From JBGTGG01 sp041746855 (GTDB lineage: Bacteria; Bacteroidota; Bacteroidia; Cytophagales; Cyclobacteriaceae), in assembly GCA_041746855.1 (NCBI GenBank), contig JBGTGG010000152.1, positions 1-64,000 on the forward strand: DNA of 64,000 nt, read 5' to 3'. Of the stretch, positions 35,312 to 43,933 are shown piece after piece. The translations under genes and the position numbers were made by a program. The notes under the pieces were generated by a model that saw only the letters and a list, made by a program, of their open reading frames with translations, was not told where the DNA came from and searched no databases. Each line of letters begins with the position of its first letter. Within the stretch, counting starts at the first letter, position 1.

Positions 35312-36292
35312 ATGGAAATCAGGAATAACTGGACAAAGCAAGAGATTGGTGAAATCTACAACACACCAATAATGGATCTCATTTACAAAGCCGCTACTAC
35401 CCATCGTCAATACCATGATGCCAATGAAGTACAAGTATGTACGCTACTCTCTGTGAAAACAGGTGGTTGTCCGGAGGATTGTTCGTATTGTCCTCAAGCT
35501 GCTCGTTATCATACAGAAGTAAAAGCACATAAATTATTGCCAGTGGAGGAGGTACTTGCCAAGGCGTTGGAAGCGAAGGAAGGAGGGAGCACCCGTTTTT
35601 GTATGGGTGCAGCCTGGCGCGAGGTTAGGGATAACCGCGATTTTGATAAGGTCATTGAGATGGTCAAAGGCGTGAATACGTTGGGGTTGGAAGTTTGCTG
35701 TACGTTGGGAATGCTCACAGAGGAGCAAGCCAATAAACTTAAAGAGGCTGGATTGTATGCGTATAACCACAATCTGGATACTAGCGAGGAGTTTTATGGC
35801 GATGTAATTTCAACGCGTACCTATAAGGATCGTCTGGAAACACTGGAGAATGTACGCGAAGCCAAGATATCCGTCTGTTCCGGAGGGATTATTGGAATGG
35901 GCGAAATGGAAGATGACCGGATTGGAATGCTTCATACCTTATCAACATTACCCGAACATCCTGAATCCGTGCCGGTGAATGCATTGGTGCCTGTGGAAGG
36001 AACTCCATTGGAGGCGCAGCCCAGAGTATCTGTATGGGAGATGGTTCGAATGATCGCAACTGCACGCATACTTATGCCCAAGGCGATGGTTAGGCTTTCC
36101 GCAGGGCGGGTAATGATGAGTGTAGAAGAACAAGCTTTATGTTTTATGGCAGGCGCCAACAGCATTTTTGCGGGTGACAAGTTGCTGACAACCCCTAACC
36201 CCGATTATGTGGAGGACAAAAAGATGTTCCAGCTGTTACAATTGAAACCCCGGGAAGCTTTTAAGAAGGAAAGTGAAAATCAATTAGCCTAA
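35312..36292 (+). CDS. bioB: biotin synthase
   Basis: 326 aa. A radical SAM enzyme that inserts sulfur into dethiobiotin. The [4Fe-4S] motif GGCPEDCSYCPQ has C53, C57 and C60 (CxxxCxxC). Further residues for the [2Fe-2S] cluster are in FCMGAAWRE, EVCCTLGML and KISVCSGGIIGMGE, with the Arg ligand in VRLSAGRVMMS. ATG start 13 nt after sppA, same strand. Biotin made here would serve AccB (16190-16759), although the other biotin genes are not in the window. Confidence 0.96.
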   Translation: MEIRNNWTKQEIGEIYNTPIMDLIYKAATTHRQYHDANEVQVCTLLSVKTGGCPEDCSYCPQAARYHTEVKAHKLLPVEEVLAKALEAKEGGSTRFCMGAAWREVRDNRDFDKVIEMVKGVNTLGLEVCCTLGMLTEEQANKLKEAGLYAYNHNLDTSEEFYGDVISTRTYKDRLETLENVREAKISVCSGGIIGMGEMEDDRIGMLHTLSTLPEHPESVPVNALVPVEGTPLEAQPRVSVWEMVRMIATARILMPKAMVRLSAGRVMMSVEEQALCFMAGANSIFAGDKLLTTPNPDYVEDKKMFQLLQLKPREAFKKESENQLA

Positions 36293-36792
36293 CAGTTGTT
36301 AATGGCCTTCTTTTTGATGTAAGGTTTATTCCAAATTTGAGAAAAAGAAGTCTAAAATCTGCACAAGGCGAAGTCTTCTAACACCCCTGCGGGGATCCGC
36401 TGAAAAATTTTTCAACTATTAAGTTCCCATTATTAACCACTTCAACGGTATTATCTTCCTTTTATCTGGAAATTATCCCGTTTCTTCAAAAAGAGTATTT
36501 GGTTAAACACTGAGATTTATCTGCTTTGTATTGGTGGGGTAGCGAATCATACAATGAAATGAAATGCGCAACTATACAGAAATATGGGAACGAAGATATT
36601 TTCTTTACGGGTCATGTTGACGTTTCAAAGGGCGGTCTTCCATCGCCTTTATTACGAATCTCTGTAAGACTTGAGATCGTTTCTAGTTAGTGGTAAAAAA
36701 TTAAGACATCTGATTAGTGGCACCAACTTAATTGGTACCACTAAGAATGTCTTTAAGCAAGGCAATTTACTCTGTAACTAATTGATAATCAA
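36293..36792. other. gene-poor stretch between bioB and the small exported genes
   Basis: A 500-bp stretch without a convincing gene. It holds a small open frame on the plus strand at 36559-36690 (43 codons from ATG, ending TAG; starts MKCATIQKYGNEDIFFTG), unrecognised and possibly a decayed gene fragment. A large inverted repeat follows at 36701-36756. The string CCCCTGCGGGG near 36396 is too short to be a terminator. No tRNA or riboswitch is recognised. Confidence 0.5.
36701..36756. repeat. large nested inverted repeat
   Basis: The inner arms TTAGTGGCACCAA (36714-36726) and TTGGTACCACTAA (36732-36744) pair with one mismatch around a 5-nt loop. The outer arms AAGACAT (36703-36709) and ATGTCTT (36747-36753) extend the structure. 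TTAGTGGTA is also found just outside, at 36686-36694. It could be a strong RNA hairpin or the remnant of a mobile-element end; no transposase gene adjoins it. Confidence 0.55.
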
Positions 36793-36960
36793 TTACCAAT
36801 CGGCCTTGTCTTCCATAACCATTCCACCTTTAACTTCGGTTGATGATGCAACCTCTTGGTTAGTGGAATTAATAGAAGGGTCTGCTTGATTTCCTGATAC
36901 AAAAGTAAAGGAAAGAAGAGTTACGACTGCAACAGCGAAAAGTATTATGCGAGTCTTCAT
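36793..36960 (-). CDS. 55-aa small exported protein
   Basis: The minus strand from ATG 36960 to TAA 36793 encodes 55 aa. A classic signal peptide opens it: MKTRIILFAVAVVTLLSFTF then VSG. The mature part of about 32 residues is polar and ends KGGMVMEDKADW. No Cys is present, so it is not a lipoprotein. It follows the 44-aa lipoprotein by 26 nt in the same direction, with a TPR sensor kinase divergent beyond it. Too short for most gene finders. Function unknown; a signalling or structural peptide is conceivable. Confidence 0.6.
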   Translation of the reverse strand: MKTRIILFAVAVVTLLSFTFVSGNQADPSINSTNQEVASSTEVKGGMVMEDKADW

Positions 36961-36986
36961 AAGCTTAATATTTAAAGTTAAGGAAT

Positions 36987-37121
36987 TTATATTTTATCAT
37001 GTTGTCCAGTACCACCACCAACAGTATGTTCTGTATTTGGCTTTATTTCTTCTTCTGAACAAGAGGTAAATACAAATCCAGAAGCACAAATGATAAGAAA
37101 GGAGTAAATAATCTTTTTCAT
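36987..37121 (-). CDS. 44-aa small lipoprotein
   Basis: From ATG 37121 to 36987: MKKIIYSFLIICASGFVFTS then the lipobox Cys (FTSC, Cys21), giving a mature lipopeptide of only about 24 residues, SEEEIKPNTEHTVGGGTGQH and so on. The longer open frame upstream is not a natural start, because the lysine-led signal begins at this ATG. The short acidic and glycine-rich mature part resembles other tiny Bacteroidota lipoproteins with no assigned function. Divergent from the histidine kinase gene at 37232 (110 nt apart). Confidence 0.65.
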   Translation of the reverse strand: MKKIIYSFLIICASGFVFTSCSEEEIKPNTEHTVGGGTGQHDKI

Positions 37122-37231
37122 AGTTTTATAAGGTTTAGGTTTTTTATTTGTTTTGGTTCGTTTAATTTGATGATTCAAAGGTGGCTGGTCTTTTAGAAAG
37201 TATTCAAGCAATAAAATTTTATTAATTACCT

Positions 37232-39307
37232 GTGTACCAAAATTTCATTCTAACTTTAAAGGCCCTCCCTTTAGTTATCGTTGGGATCTTCCTGCCCTCT
37301 CTATTAAATGGACAGGATCACTATGTCGATTCTTTGAATAGAAAATTGGAAATGACACGTGGTGAAGAAAGATGGGAAGTATTAAAAAATTTATTCAGCT
37401 ATTACTACGGATCCGATTATCAGAAGTCAATTGACTATGCCAATAATGCTTATGCAGTAGCTACTCACTTAGGAGACAGCATGCGAATGGTTCGTTCAGG
37501 AAGAATGCAGGGAATGGCATTGGAGAAGATTGGGAGGATAGACGAATCCATTATGGTTTATAAAGATGTTCTATCGATTGCGCAACGGAATAGCTATGAT
37601 GATCAGTCTAAATATCTTTTTAATAGTTTGGGTATTTCCTATATGTCAAGAGGTCAATTTGATAAGGCCTTAGAGTATTATCTTCAAACCCTTGCGATTA
37701 GAGAGAAACAAGATGCAAAAGATGAAATCAGCCTTGCATTGAATAATATTGGAGTAGCGTACTTTAAGTTGAAGGATTATGAGCGTGCATTAGATAATTA
37801 TAACAGAGCTCTGTCCATAAAAGAGGAAATAGGTGACATGTATCTTTTAGAACAGCTTATCATTAATAAGGGTTTAGTTCTGGTAAGCTTAAAAAAATAC
37901 CCTGAAGCAGTAGAGATAATTAATAGAGCATTTGAAATTTGCGGACTGAATTGTGATGATATCGTTCGCAAAGAAGGATATTTTGGATTGGGGAGCGCCT
38001 ACTTAGCAATGAAAAATTATAATGAGGCTAAGACAGCTTCAGAAAAATCTTTAGAATTAGCTAGAAAGCAGAATGATAAAGTATTTATTCTTTTCAACCT
38101 CGAAACACTTTCCGCTATCAATATGGAATTCAAAGATTGGGAAGCCTCATTAGAAAGCCTAGATGAAGCTATAAATATTGCAAACAAAACACAATTTTCG
38201 CTTAATCTCATACACATTTACAGATCCTATTCAACTGTTTATGATACCCTTGGAGACTACCGACAGGCTTCTATGTATAGAGAGAAATATATACAGTTAA
38301 AAGATAGTATATACAGTGCTGATTTAATTAAAAATCTGGCAAGAGTCCAGACTGAGTTTGAAGAGCGTGAAAACATGGCGACAATTGCTGCAAAGGAGGA
38401 AGTAATAAAACGACAAGAGCGCTTAAATTTTGCGATTGGGATTATTGCAGTGCTGGCTACGTTACTAATTTTTGTATTGTATCGCTCCAACCTTATTAAG
38501 AAAAGGGTCAACAACGCTTTATCCGATGCGAAAGCAACCATTGAAGCGCAAAATCGAGAACTCTCACGATTGAATAAAGGACTTGAAAAAACAGTAGACA
38601 CCCGAACGGCCGAATTACAGGTAAGCAATGCCTCCCTCCACCGTGTCAATGCAGAACTGGACAACTTTATTTATAAAACTTCACACGATATCCGTGGCCC
38701 TTTGGCAAGCTTAAAGGGCATGTGCAATGTGGCAATTATGGATGTGAAAGATGAAACTGCTCTGGGCTATTTAAAGAAACTTGAGATCACCGCAGAAAGA
38801 TTAAATACCATTCTCACCCGCTTGTTGATCATTAATCAGATCAATCATAGCACTCCGGGAAAAGACCCCATCGATTTTGATTCGATGGTCAACGATGTAA
38901 TCCTGCTGGAAAAGAAAAAAGGTATGCCTCCCCGTTTTAAAATCGATTCAGAAATCCAGGAGCGGATTACTTTTTTCTCCGATAAAGAACTGATCCGGAT
39001 TATTCTCGAAAACCTGATTGACAACGCTATAAAATTCCATAACGACTCCGAACGAATCAATCCATTTGTAAGAATCGTAATCACAAAAAAGGACTCGCAG
39101 ATCGATATTCGGGTTATTGATAATGGTATTGGTATTGATGCAGCAGATGCAGAAAAAGTATTTCAAATGTTTTCCCGAGCTTCCGAGCGCTCCGAAACCG
39201 GGGGAATTGGTTTGTATCTCACACGCACCGCCACAGAGAAACTGGGAGGCACTGTAAAAATAGGCACTACTGAAGAGGGATTTACAGAGTTCCGCGTCCG
39301 GTTTTAA
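37232..39307 (+). CDS. TPR-containing sensor histidine kinase
   Basis: 691 aa. GTG start. A signal sequence (about 1-28, ending LLNG) exports the sensor part. About six tetratricopeptide repeats span 80-370 (such as GISYMSRGQFDKALEYYLQT and NNIGVAYFKLKDYERALDNY). A membrane helix (LNFAIGIIAVLATLLIFVLY) at about 395-416 is followed by a coiled coil, then HisKA with H485 (SHDIRGPL), and HATPase (ENLIDNAIKFHN, DNGIGIDAADAE, GGIGLYLT). No receiver domain or adjacent response regulator is present, so the partner is unlinked. TPR sensors bind peptides or proteins; the divergent tiny exported proteins are candidates. Confidence 0.92.
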   Translation: MYQNFILTLKALPLVIVGIFLPSLLNGQDHYVDSLNRKLEMTRGEERWEVLKNLFSYYYGSDYQKSIDYANNAYAVATHLGDSMRMVRSGRMQGMALEKIGRIDESIMVYKDVLSIAQRNSYDDQSKYLFNSLGISYMSRGQFDKALEYYLQTLAIREKQDAKDEISLALNNIGVAYFKLKDYERALDNYNRALSIKEEIGDMYLLEQLIINKGLVLVSLKKYPEAVEIINRAFEICGLNCDDIVRKEGYFGLGSAYLAMKNYNEAKTASEKSLELARKQNDKVFILFNLETLSAINMEFKDWEASLESLDEAINIANKTQFSLNLIHIYRSYSTVYDTLGDYRQASMYREKYIQLKDSIYSADLIKNLARVQTEFEERENMATIAAKEEVIKRQERLNFAIGIIAVLATLLIFVLYRSNLIKKRVNNALSDAKATIEAQNRELSRLNKGLEKTVDTRTAELQVSNASLHRVNAELDNFIYKTSHDIRGPLASLKGMCNVAIMDVKDETALGYLKKLEITAERLNTILTRLLIINQINHSTPGKDPIDFDSMVNDVILLEKKKGMPPRFKIDSEIQERITFFSDKELIRIILENLIDNAIKFHNDSERINPFVRIVITKKDSQIDIRVIDNGIGIDAADAEKVFQMFSRASERSETGGIGLYLTRTATEKLGGTVKIGTTEEGFTEFRVRF

Positions 39308-39364
39308 TCCCTTCTCAACTTTTATTGCTCCCGCTCAATTAGCATCTTTGCACAAATTTCGGAA

Positions 39365-41437
39365 ATGGATAAAAAGTTTAAACGCTATACAATTACATCT
39401 GCATTGCCATATGCGAATGGACCGCTTCATATCGGTCATATTGCTGGTGCGTATTTGCCGGCCGATACTTACGTTCGGTATTTACGATTGCGGGAAGAAG
39501 ATGTCGTTTTTATCTGTGGTTCCGATGAACATGGTGTGGCGATAACATTAGGTGCTAAAAAAGAGGGTAAAACACCAAAAGAGTTTGTTGACAAGTATCA
39601 TGCTTTAATGAAAGGGGCTTTTGAGGAATTCGGTATTTCCTTTGATATTTATTCCCGTACTTCGAATCCAATTCACTACGAGACCGCTCAGGAATTTTTT
39701 AAAAATATTTACGAGAAAGGAATTTTCCTGGAAGAAACCTCTGACCAGTTTTATGATGAGCAGGAGAAAATTTTCCTGGCGGATCGTTACATTGTTGGCA
39801 CCTGTCCAAACTGTGGAAATGAAAATGCTTACGGTGATCAATGCGAGAAATGCGGGAGCACATTAAGTCCAAAGCAATTAAAGAACCCACGCTCCACCGT
39901 TTCCGGAAATCAACCTGTTCTAAAACCTACACTCCATTGGTACTTCCCATTGGATCAATATGAAGCATGGTTAAAAAAGTGGTTGTTGGAAGGACATAAG
40001 GACTGGAAAGCCAATGTCTATGGACAGTGTGGTTCGTGGTTGGAACAAGGATTGCAACCCCGTTCCATTACCCGCGATTTGGATTGGGGAGTACCTGTGC
40101 CGCTTGAGAATGGCAAAGGAAAAGTATTGTATGTTTGGTTCGATGCACCGATTGGATACATCTCGGCTACAAAGGAATTGCGACCCAATGATTGGGAATT
40201 GTATTGGAAAGACGAAGACACCAGGTTAATCCATTTTATTGGTAAGGATAATATTGTTTTCCATTGCATTGTTTTCCCTTCTATTCTAAAAGCAGCAGGC
40301 GATTACATTTTGCCCGACAATGTTCCTGCAAATGAATTTTTAAATCTGGAAGGAGAGAAGATCAGTACTTCGCGCAATCATGCTGTTTGGCTTCATGAAT
40401 ATTTACAAGAATTTCCAGGCAAAACGGATGAACTTCGCTATGTGCTCACCTCCATTTCCCCGGAGACAAAAGATTCCGACTTTACCTGGAGGGATTATCA
40501 GCAAAAAGTAAATAGTGAACTGGTTGCTATCCTTGGAAATTTTGTAAACAGGGTAATGGTGCTTACCTGGAAATACTACAATGGCATTGTTCCATCGTAT
40601 TCTAAGAATATAGAAAGCGAAAGTATTAAAGCAATTGTGAAAGTTCATCAAGCGGCAATTGCTGAAATGAATGATTCGGTGGCCTTGATGATTGAAGGTA
40701 TAGAGAATTTTAAATTTAGGGATGCGCAGTTTCAAATGATGAATATTGCGCGCATAGGAAATCGTTTTTTGGCTGAAACGGAGCCGTGGAAGCTCGCTAA
40801 AACAGACATGGATGCAGTAGGTCATATTCTTTATGCTGCCATTTCTATTGTCGCCAATGTAGGGATTGCTTGTGAACCATTCTTGCCTAAGACATCCCAT
40901 AATATCAAGCAACAATTGGACGTTGAAAACGATGGAACCGTGTTCTGGAAAAAAGAAAAGATAGTGGATATCATTCCCGCGGGCCATCAACTTAACAAGG
41001 CGGAACTTCTTTTTCAAAATGTTGAGGAGGATGCGATTGAAAAGCAAATTGAGAGATTAAAAAAAGAAAAGGTGACAGAAGAAGAGGGAAGAAGTGTTCC
41101 AGCGATAAAGCCTGAAATTGTTTTTGAAGATTTTGCGAAATTGGATATCCGCATCGGGAAAGTACTGGCGGCAGAGAAAATGGAGAAATCCAAAAAGCTA
41201 TTAAAACTAACTGTTGATACAGGTATTGATCAGCGCACAATTCTTAGTGGCATCGCTGAACATTTTTCCCCGGAGGAAATGGTAGGGAAGCAAGTTTCAT
41301 TGATTGCCAACCTGGCGCCTCGAAAAATGATGGGAATAGAATCGCAAGGAATGATTTTAATGGCGGAAGATTTGAACGGCAAGCTGAAATTGATCCAACC
41401 GTCCGATGAAGTAAACCCGGGTGCTACTGTCAGTTAG
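39365..41437 (+). CDS. metG: methionyl-tRNA synthetase
   Basis: 690 aa. It charges tRNA-Met. The class I HIGH motif is GPLHIGHIAGAY and the KMSKS loop is present as GEKISTSRNHA (KISTS). A zinc knuckle with four cysteines (CPNCGNENAYGDQCEKCGS) sits at about 143-161. The C-terminal EMAP/Trbp111-type tRNA-binding domain (FEDFAKLDIRIGKVLAAE onward, about 580-690) supports dimerisation. ATG start. Its 3' end overlaps the convergent pth by 8 nt, so the two stop regions interlock. Confidence 0.97.
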   Translation: MDKKFKRYTITSALPYANGPLHIGHIAGAYLPADTYVRYLRLREEDVVFICGSDEHGVAITLGAKKEGKTPKEFVDKYHALMKGAFEEFGISFDIYSRTSNPIHYETAQEFFKNIYEKGIFLEETSDQFYDEQEKIFLADRYIVGTCPNCGNENAYGDQCEKCGSTLSPKQLKNPRSTVSGNQPVLKPTLHWYFPLDQYEAWLKKWLLEGHKDWKANVYGQCGSWLEQGLQPRSITRDLDWGVPVPLENGKGKVLYVWFDAPIGYISATKELRPNDWELYWKDEDTRLIHFIGKDNIVFHCIVFPSILKAAGDYILPDNVPANEFLNLEGEKISTSRNHAVWLHEYLQEFPGKTDELRYVLTSISPETKDSDFTWRDYQQKVNSELVAILGNFVNRVMVLTWKYYNGIVPSYSKNIESESIKAIVKVHQAAIAEMNDSVALMIEGIENFKFRDAQFQMMNIARIGNRFLAETEPWKLAKTDMDAVGHILYAAISIVANVGIACEPFLPKTSHNIKQQLDVENDGTVFWKKEKIVDIIPAGHQLNKAELLFQNVEEDAIEKQIERLKKEKVTEEEGRSVPAIKPEIVFEDFAKLDIRIGKVLAAEKMEKSKKLLKLTVDTGIDQRTILSGIAEHFSPEEMVGKQVSLIANLAPRKMMGIESQGMILMAEDLNGKLKLIQPSDEVNPGATVS

Positions 41438-41993
41438 TGTTAAACTGATTCATGGTCCTTTCTAGTCCGATGGAACAAAAAGCAAGCGTAGCCTCAATGC
41501 ATTTTTCGATGATGGCCGGGATTTTTTCAAACTCCTGCTGACTAAAATTACTGAGCACATAATCCACTTGTTGACCTTTTCCAAAATCTGATCCAATACC
41601 AACCCGTAGACGCGGATAATTTTGGCCACCGGTAAGTTGCTCGATGTTGGTCAGGCCGTTGTGCCCGGCTGCACTTCCTTTTCCCCGAAGACGAATCGTT
41701 TCAAACGGGAGTGCTAAATCATCAACAATTACCAGCAGGTTTTCTTTTGGGATTTTTAGTTCTTGCAGCCAGTAACCAATAGCCTTCCCGCTAAGGTTCA
41801 TATACGTTGTTGGCTTAATAATATGAACGCTTCTTCCCTTGAATTTTATTTCTGCTTTATCAGCATACCGGTTGGGTGAAAATTTTGCATCGAATTTATC
41901 TGCTAATTGATCCATGACCAGGAAGCCAATATTATGACGGGTCAATTCATATTCAGCACCAATGTTGCCCAGGCCGGCAATTAAATATTTCAT
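41430..41993 (-). CDS. pth: peptidyl-tRNA hydrolase
   Basis: 187 aa. It releases peptides from prematurely dissociated peptidyl-tRNAs. Signatures: YLIAGLGNIGAEYELTRHNIGF (with the catalytic His in TRHNIGF), KPTTYMNLSGKAI and VDDLALPFETIRLRGKGSAAGHNGL. ATG start at 41993. Directly upstream is a repeated leader of about 87 nt containing a 26-codon mini-ORF whose stop is 4 nt before this start, and upstream of that an intrinsic terminator separates it from rplY. Confidence 0.95.
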   Translation of the reverse strand: MKYLIAGLGNIGAEYELTRHNIGFLVMDQLADKFDAKFSPNRYADKAEIKFKGRSVHIIKPTTYMNLSGKAIGYWLQELKIPKENLLVIVDDLALPFETIRLRGKGSAAGHNGLTNIEQLTGGQNYPRLRVGIGSDFGKGQQVDYVLSNFSQQEFEKIPAIIEKCIEATLAFCSIGLERTMNQFNTN

Positions 41994-42080
41994 GTGTTTA
42001 TAATTTTAGATTAAGGTCACATGGAATAGCCGACATAATCATTTCGGTTGGTGAAAAGTATTTACATGGCCATTTCATAA
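41994..42080 (-). repeat. repeated leader element, copy A (in front of pth)
   Basis: Shares with 44504-44592 a nearly colinear layout. Closest to the gene is an AT-rich stretch, then CACATGGAATAGCCG (plus 42018-42032, identical in both copies), a variable middle, and CCATTTCATA (plus 42070-42079, identical). On the minus strand it contains an ORF of 26 codons from ATG 42078 (MKWPCKYFSPTEMIMSAIPC) to TAA 41998, stopping 4 nt before the pth ATG. It follows a terminator by about 15 nt, so it probably carries the pth promoter or is the start of its mRNA. Confidence 0.6.
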
Positions 42081-42094
42081 CGTTTCAATTAAGC

Positions 42095-42124
42095 AAAAAA
42101 AATCCTGCAAAAGCAGGATTTTTT
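42095..42124. terminator. bidirectional terminator between rplY and pth
   Basis: AATCCTGC-AAAA-GCAGGATT (42101-42120) is a perfect 8-bp stem flanked by an A-run (42095-42102) and a T-run (42119-42124). It can end the minus-strand prs-rplY transcript, and is structurally competent in the plus direction too. It lies 22 nt after the rplY stop. Confidence 0.85.
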
Positions 42125-42146
42125 AAAGATATAATTTTTTCGAGAA

Positions 42147-42770
42147 TTACTTTTTATCCTCAACTTTTGCAGCCTCAGTCTCCGCAGATGCTGCAGCGGC
42201 AGCCGCTTCTTCATCAATCATTTTTGCAGCACGTGAAACTTCAACCACAGCAATTGGTGAGGACTTAGTGTCCAAAAATGTTAATCCTGGAATCTTAAGG
42301 TCACCCACTTTAATGGCATGGTGAAAATCAAGTTCAGAAACATTAATGTCAATATGGTCAGGCATATCCTTAGGAAAACCAGCAACCTTTAACGACATCT
42401 TCTTTCTTACCAACGTTCCACCTTTGCTTACACCAGGGGCTTGTCCAACAATACGCGTTGGGATATTCATTTTGATTTTTCTTCCCTCATCAATGCGAAG
42501 GAAATCGGCATGTAGAATAACCTCACTCACTGGATGGAATTGGATGTCTTGCAAAATTGCCTGGCATTCTTCCCCTTCAATATTTAAATGTGCAAAGTGG
42601 GCTTCATTGGTATACACCAACTCACGGAACAAAATCATCGGTGAATAGAAATGGATTTGGGTTCCACCTCCATATAACACACATGGAACATTTGCATTGT
42701 CTCGGAGGTTTTGTGAATCAGCCTTTCCGAGATTTGCTCTTTTATACCCTATAATCTCAATGGTTTTCAT
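42147..42770 (-). CDS. rplY: 50S ribosomal protein L25 / Ctc general stress protein
   Basis: 207 aa, the long TL5/Ctc type: an N-terminal 5S-rRNA-binding L25 domain (MKTIEIIGYKRANLGK) and a C-terminal beta domain (NIPTRIVGQAPGVSKGG, then HIDINVSELDFHHAIKVGDL). The last 25 residues are an Ala/Glu-rich tail (EEAAAAAASAETEAAK). It follows prs by 27 nt, a conserved neighbourhood linking nucleotide supply and ribosome genes. ATG start. Confidence 0.95.
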   Translation of the reverse strand: MKTIEIIGYKRANLGKADSQNLRDNANVPCVLYGGGTQIHFYSPMILFRELVYTNEAHFAHLNIEGEECQAILQDIQFHPVSEVILHADFLRIDEGRKIKMNIPTRIVGQAPGVSKGGTLVRKKMSLKVAGFPKDMPDHIDINVSELDFHHAIKVGDLKIPGLTFLDTKSSPIAVVEVSRAAKMIDEEAAAAAASAETEAAKVEDKK

Positions 42771-42797
42771 AAATTTTATTTGTTTTAGTTTAATTGT

Positions 42798-43727
42798 TTA
42801 AAGTCTTATAAATAAGGAACTGATCGATTCATGATCATGGATTTTTCGGATTGCTTTCGCAAATAGATCAGAAACGCTTAGTACCTTGATTTTTGATATG
42901 TTTTTCTTTAATGGAATGGTATCGGTAACTGCAATCTCCTCCAATGCCGAATTCTCTATATTATCATAGGCATTTCCGGATAATACGGGGTGGGTACATA
43001 CAGCCCTTACTGATTTAGCACCTTTTTCTTTTAGCAAAGCAGCAGCCTTGCAAATTGTGCCGGCTGTATCCACTAAATCGTCAACCAATACCACTTCTTT
43101 TCCTTCTACTTCACCAATCAGGCGCATACTGTGCACTTTATTGGCTTCCTTTCTGTATTTGTCACATACCACCAGGTCGGCATTGAAAAATTTCGCAAAA
43201 CTACGGGCTCGCTTTATTCCGCCAACATCGGGCGTGGCAAACATGATGTTCTCAAGGCCCAATGACTTTAGGTATGGAACAAAAATATAAGCACCATCAA
43301 GGTGGTCGACAGGAATATCAAAAAATCCCTGGATTTGATCGGCATGCAGGTCGCAGGTCATAATCCTGTTTGCACCCGCTGCTGAAATGAGATTGGCAAT
43401 CATTTTGGCCGCTATCGAAACACGGGGTTGGTCTTTCCGGTCTTGGCGGGCATATCCAAAATAGGGGATGACAACGTTCACGGAAGATGCACTCGCTCTT
43501 CTGGCAGCATCCACCATCAACAAGAGCTCCATTAAATTGTCAGAGGGGGCAAAGGTTGATTGGATGATGAAAACTTCATGGCCACGAACGGATTCAGTTA
43601 AGAAGGGGGACATTTCACCATCGCTAAATTGTTGGTAGTTTACCTTTCCCAGCGCTTCTCCATAGGCATGTGCAATCTTTTCGGCCAAGTATAGGGTTGC
43701 ACTTCCACTGAATATTTTGACTGCCAT
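42798..43727 (-). CDS. prs: ribose-phosphate pyrophosphokinase
   Basis: 309 aa. It makes PRPP from ribose-5-phosphate and ATP for nucleotide, His and Trp synthesis. Recognisable regions are YQQFSDGEMSPFLTESVRG, IPYFGYARQDRKDQPR (the flexible ATP-binding loop) and the PRPP-binding VVLVDDLVDTAGTICKAA. ATG at 43727. It follows tRNA-Gln but a terminator separates them, and runs into rplY. Confidence 0.95.
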   Translation of the reverse strand: MAVKIFSGSATLYLAEKIAHAYGEALGKVNYQQFSDGEMSPFLTESVRGHEVFIIQSTFAPSDNLMELLLMVDAARRASASSVNVVIPYFGYARQDRKDQPRVSIAAKMIANLISAAGANRIMTCDLHADQIQGFFDIPVDHLDGAYIFVPYLKSLGLENIMFATPDVGGIKRARSFAKFFNADLVVCDKYRKEANKVHSMRLIGEVEGKEVVLVDDLVDTAGTICKAAALLKEKGAKSVRAVCTHPVLSGNAYDNIENSALEEIAVTDTIPLKKNISKIKVLSVSDLFAKAIRKIHDHESISSLFIRL

Positions 43728-43742
43728 TCGTTGCGTTTTTAC

Positions 43743-43775
43743 AAAAAAATTAATCCCGACTATTAAGACGGGATT
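43743..43775 (-). terminator. terminator after tRNA-Gln
   Basis: On the minus strand AATCCCG, a 10-nt loop and CGGGATT form a 7-bp stem (plus 43752-43775), followed by AATTTTTTTG (plus 43742-43751). It begins 7 nt after the tRNA 3' end and lies before the prs start. Confidence 0.75.
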
Positions 43776-43782
43776 GTTTTAG

Positions 43783-43855
43783 TTGCCCGACTAGGGCTCG
43801 AACCTAGACTCTTCTGAACCAAAATCAGACGTGTTGCCAGTTACACCATCGGGCA
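43783..43855 (-). tRNA. tRNA-Gln (anticodon UUG)
   Basis: 73 nt, no encoded CCA. The cloverleaf is complete: acceptor TGCCCGA pairs with TCGGGCA. The D-arm has a short GTG/CAC stem. The anticodon stem TCTGA/TCAGA closes the 7-nt loop TTTTGGT with anticodon TTG. The T-arm is CTAGG-TTCGAGC-CCTAG. The discriminator base is A. It reads CAA codons (and CAG by wobble). Followed by its own terminator. Confidence 0.95.
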
Positions 43856-43933
43856 AAAATGTGTATACACCCCTAAAAAGGGAGTGCAAAGGTATTATTA
43901 TTTTTCAAAAATGTAAATGGAGGGGAATACTTT

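Noticed and set aside
42018..42032. Idea that CACATGGAATAGCCG is a tRNA or riboswitch fragment
   Set aside because: No cloverleaf and no known riboswitch core can be drawn around it; kept only as a repeat.
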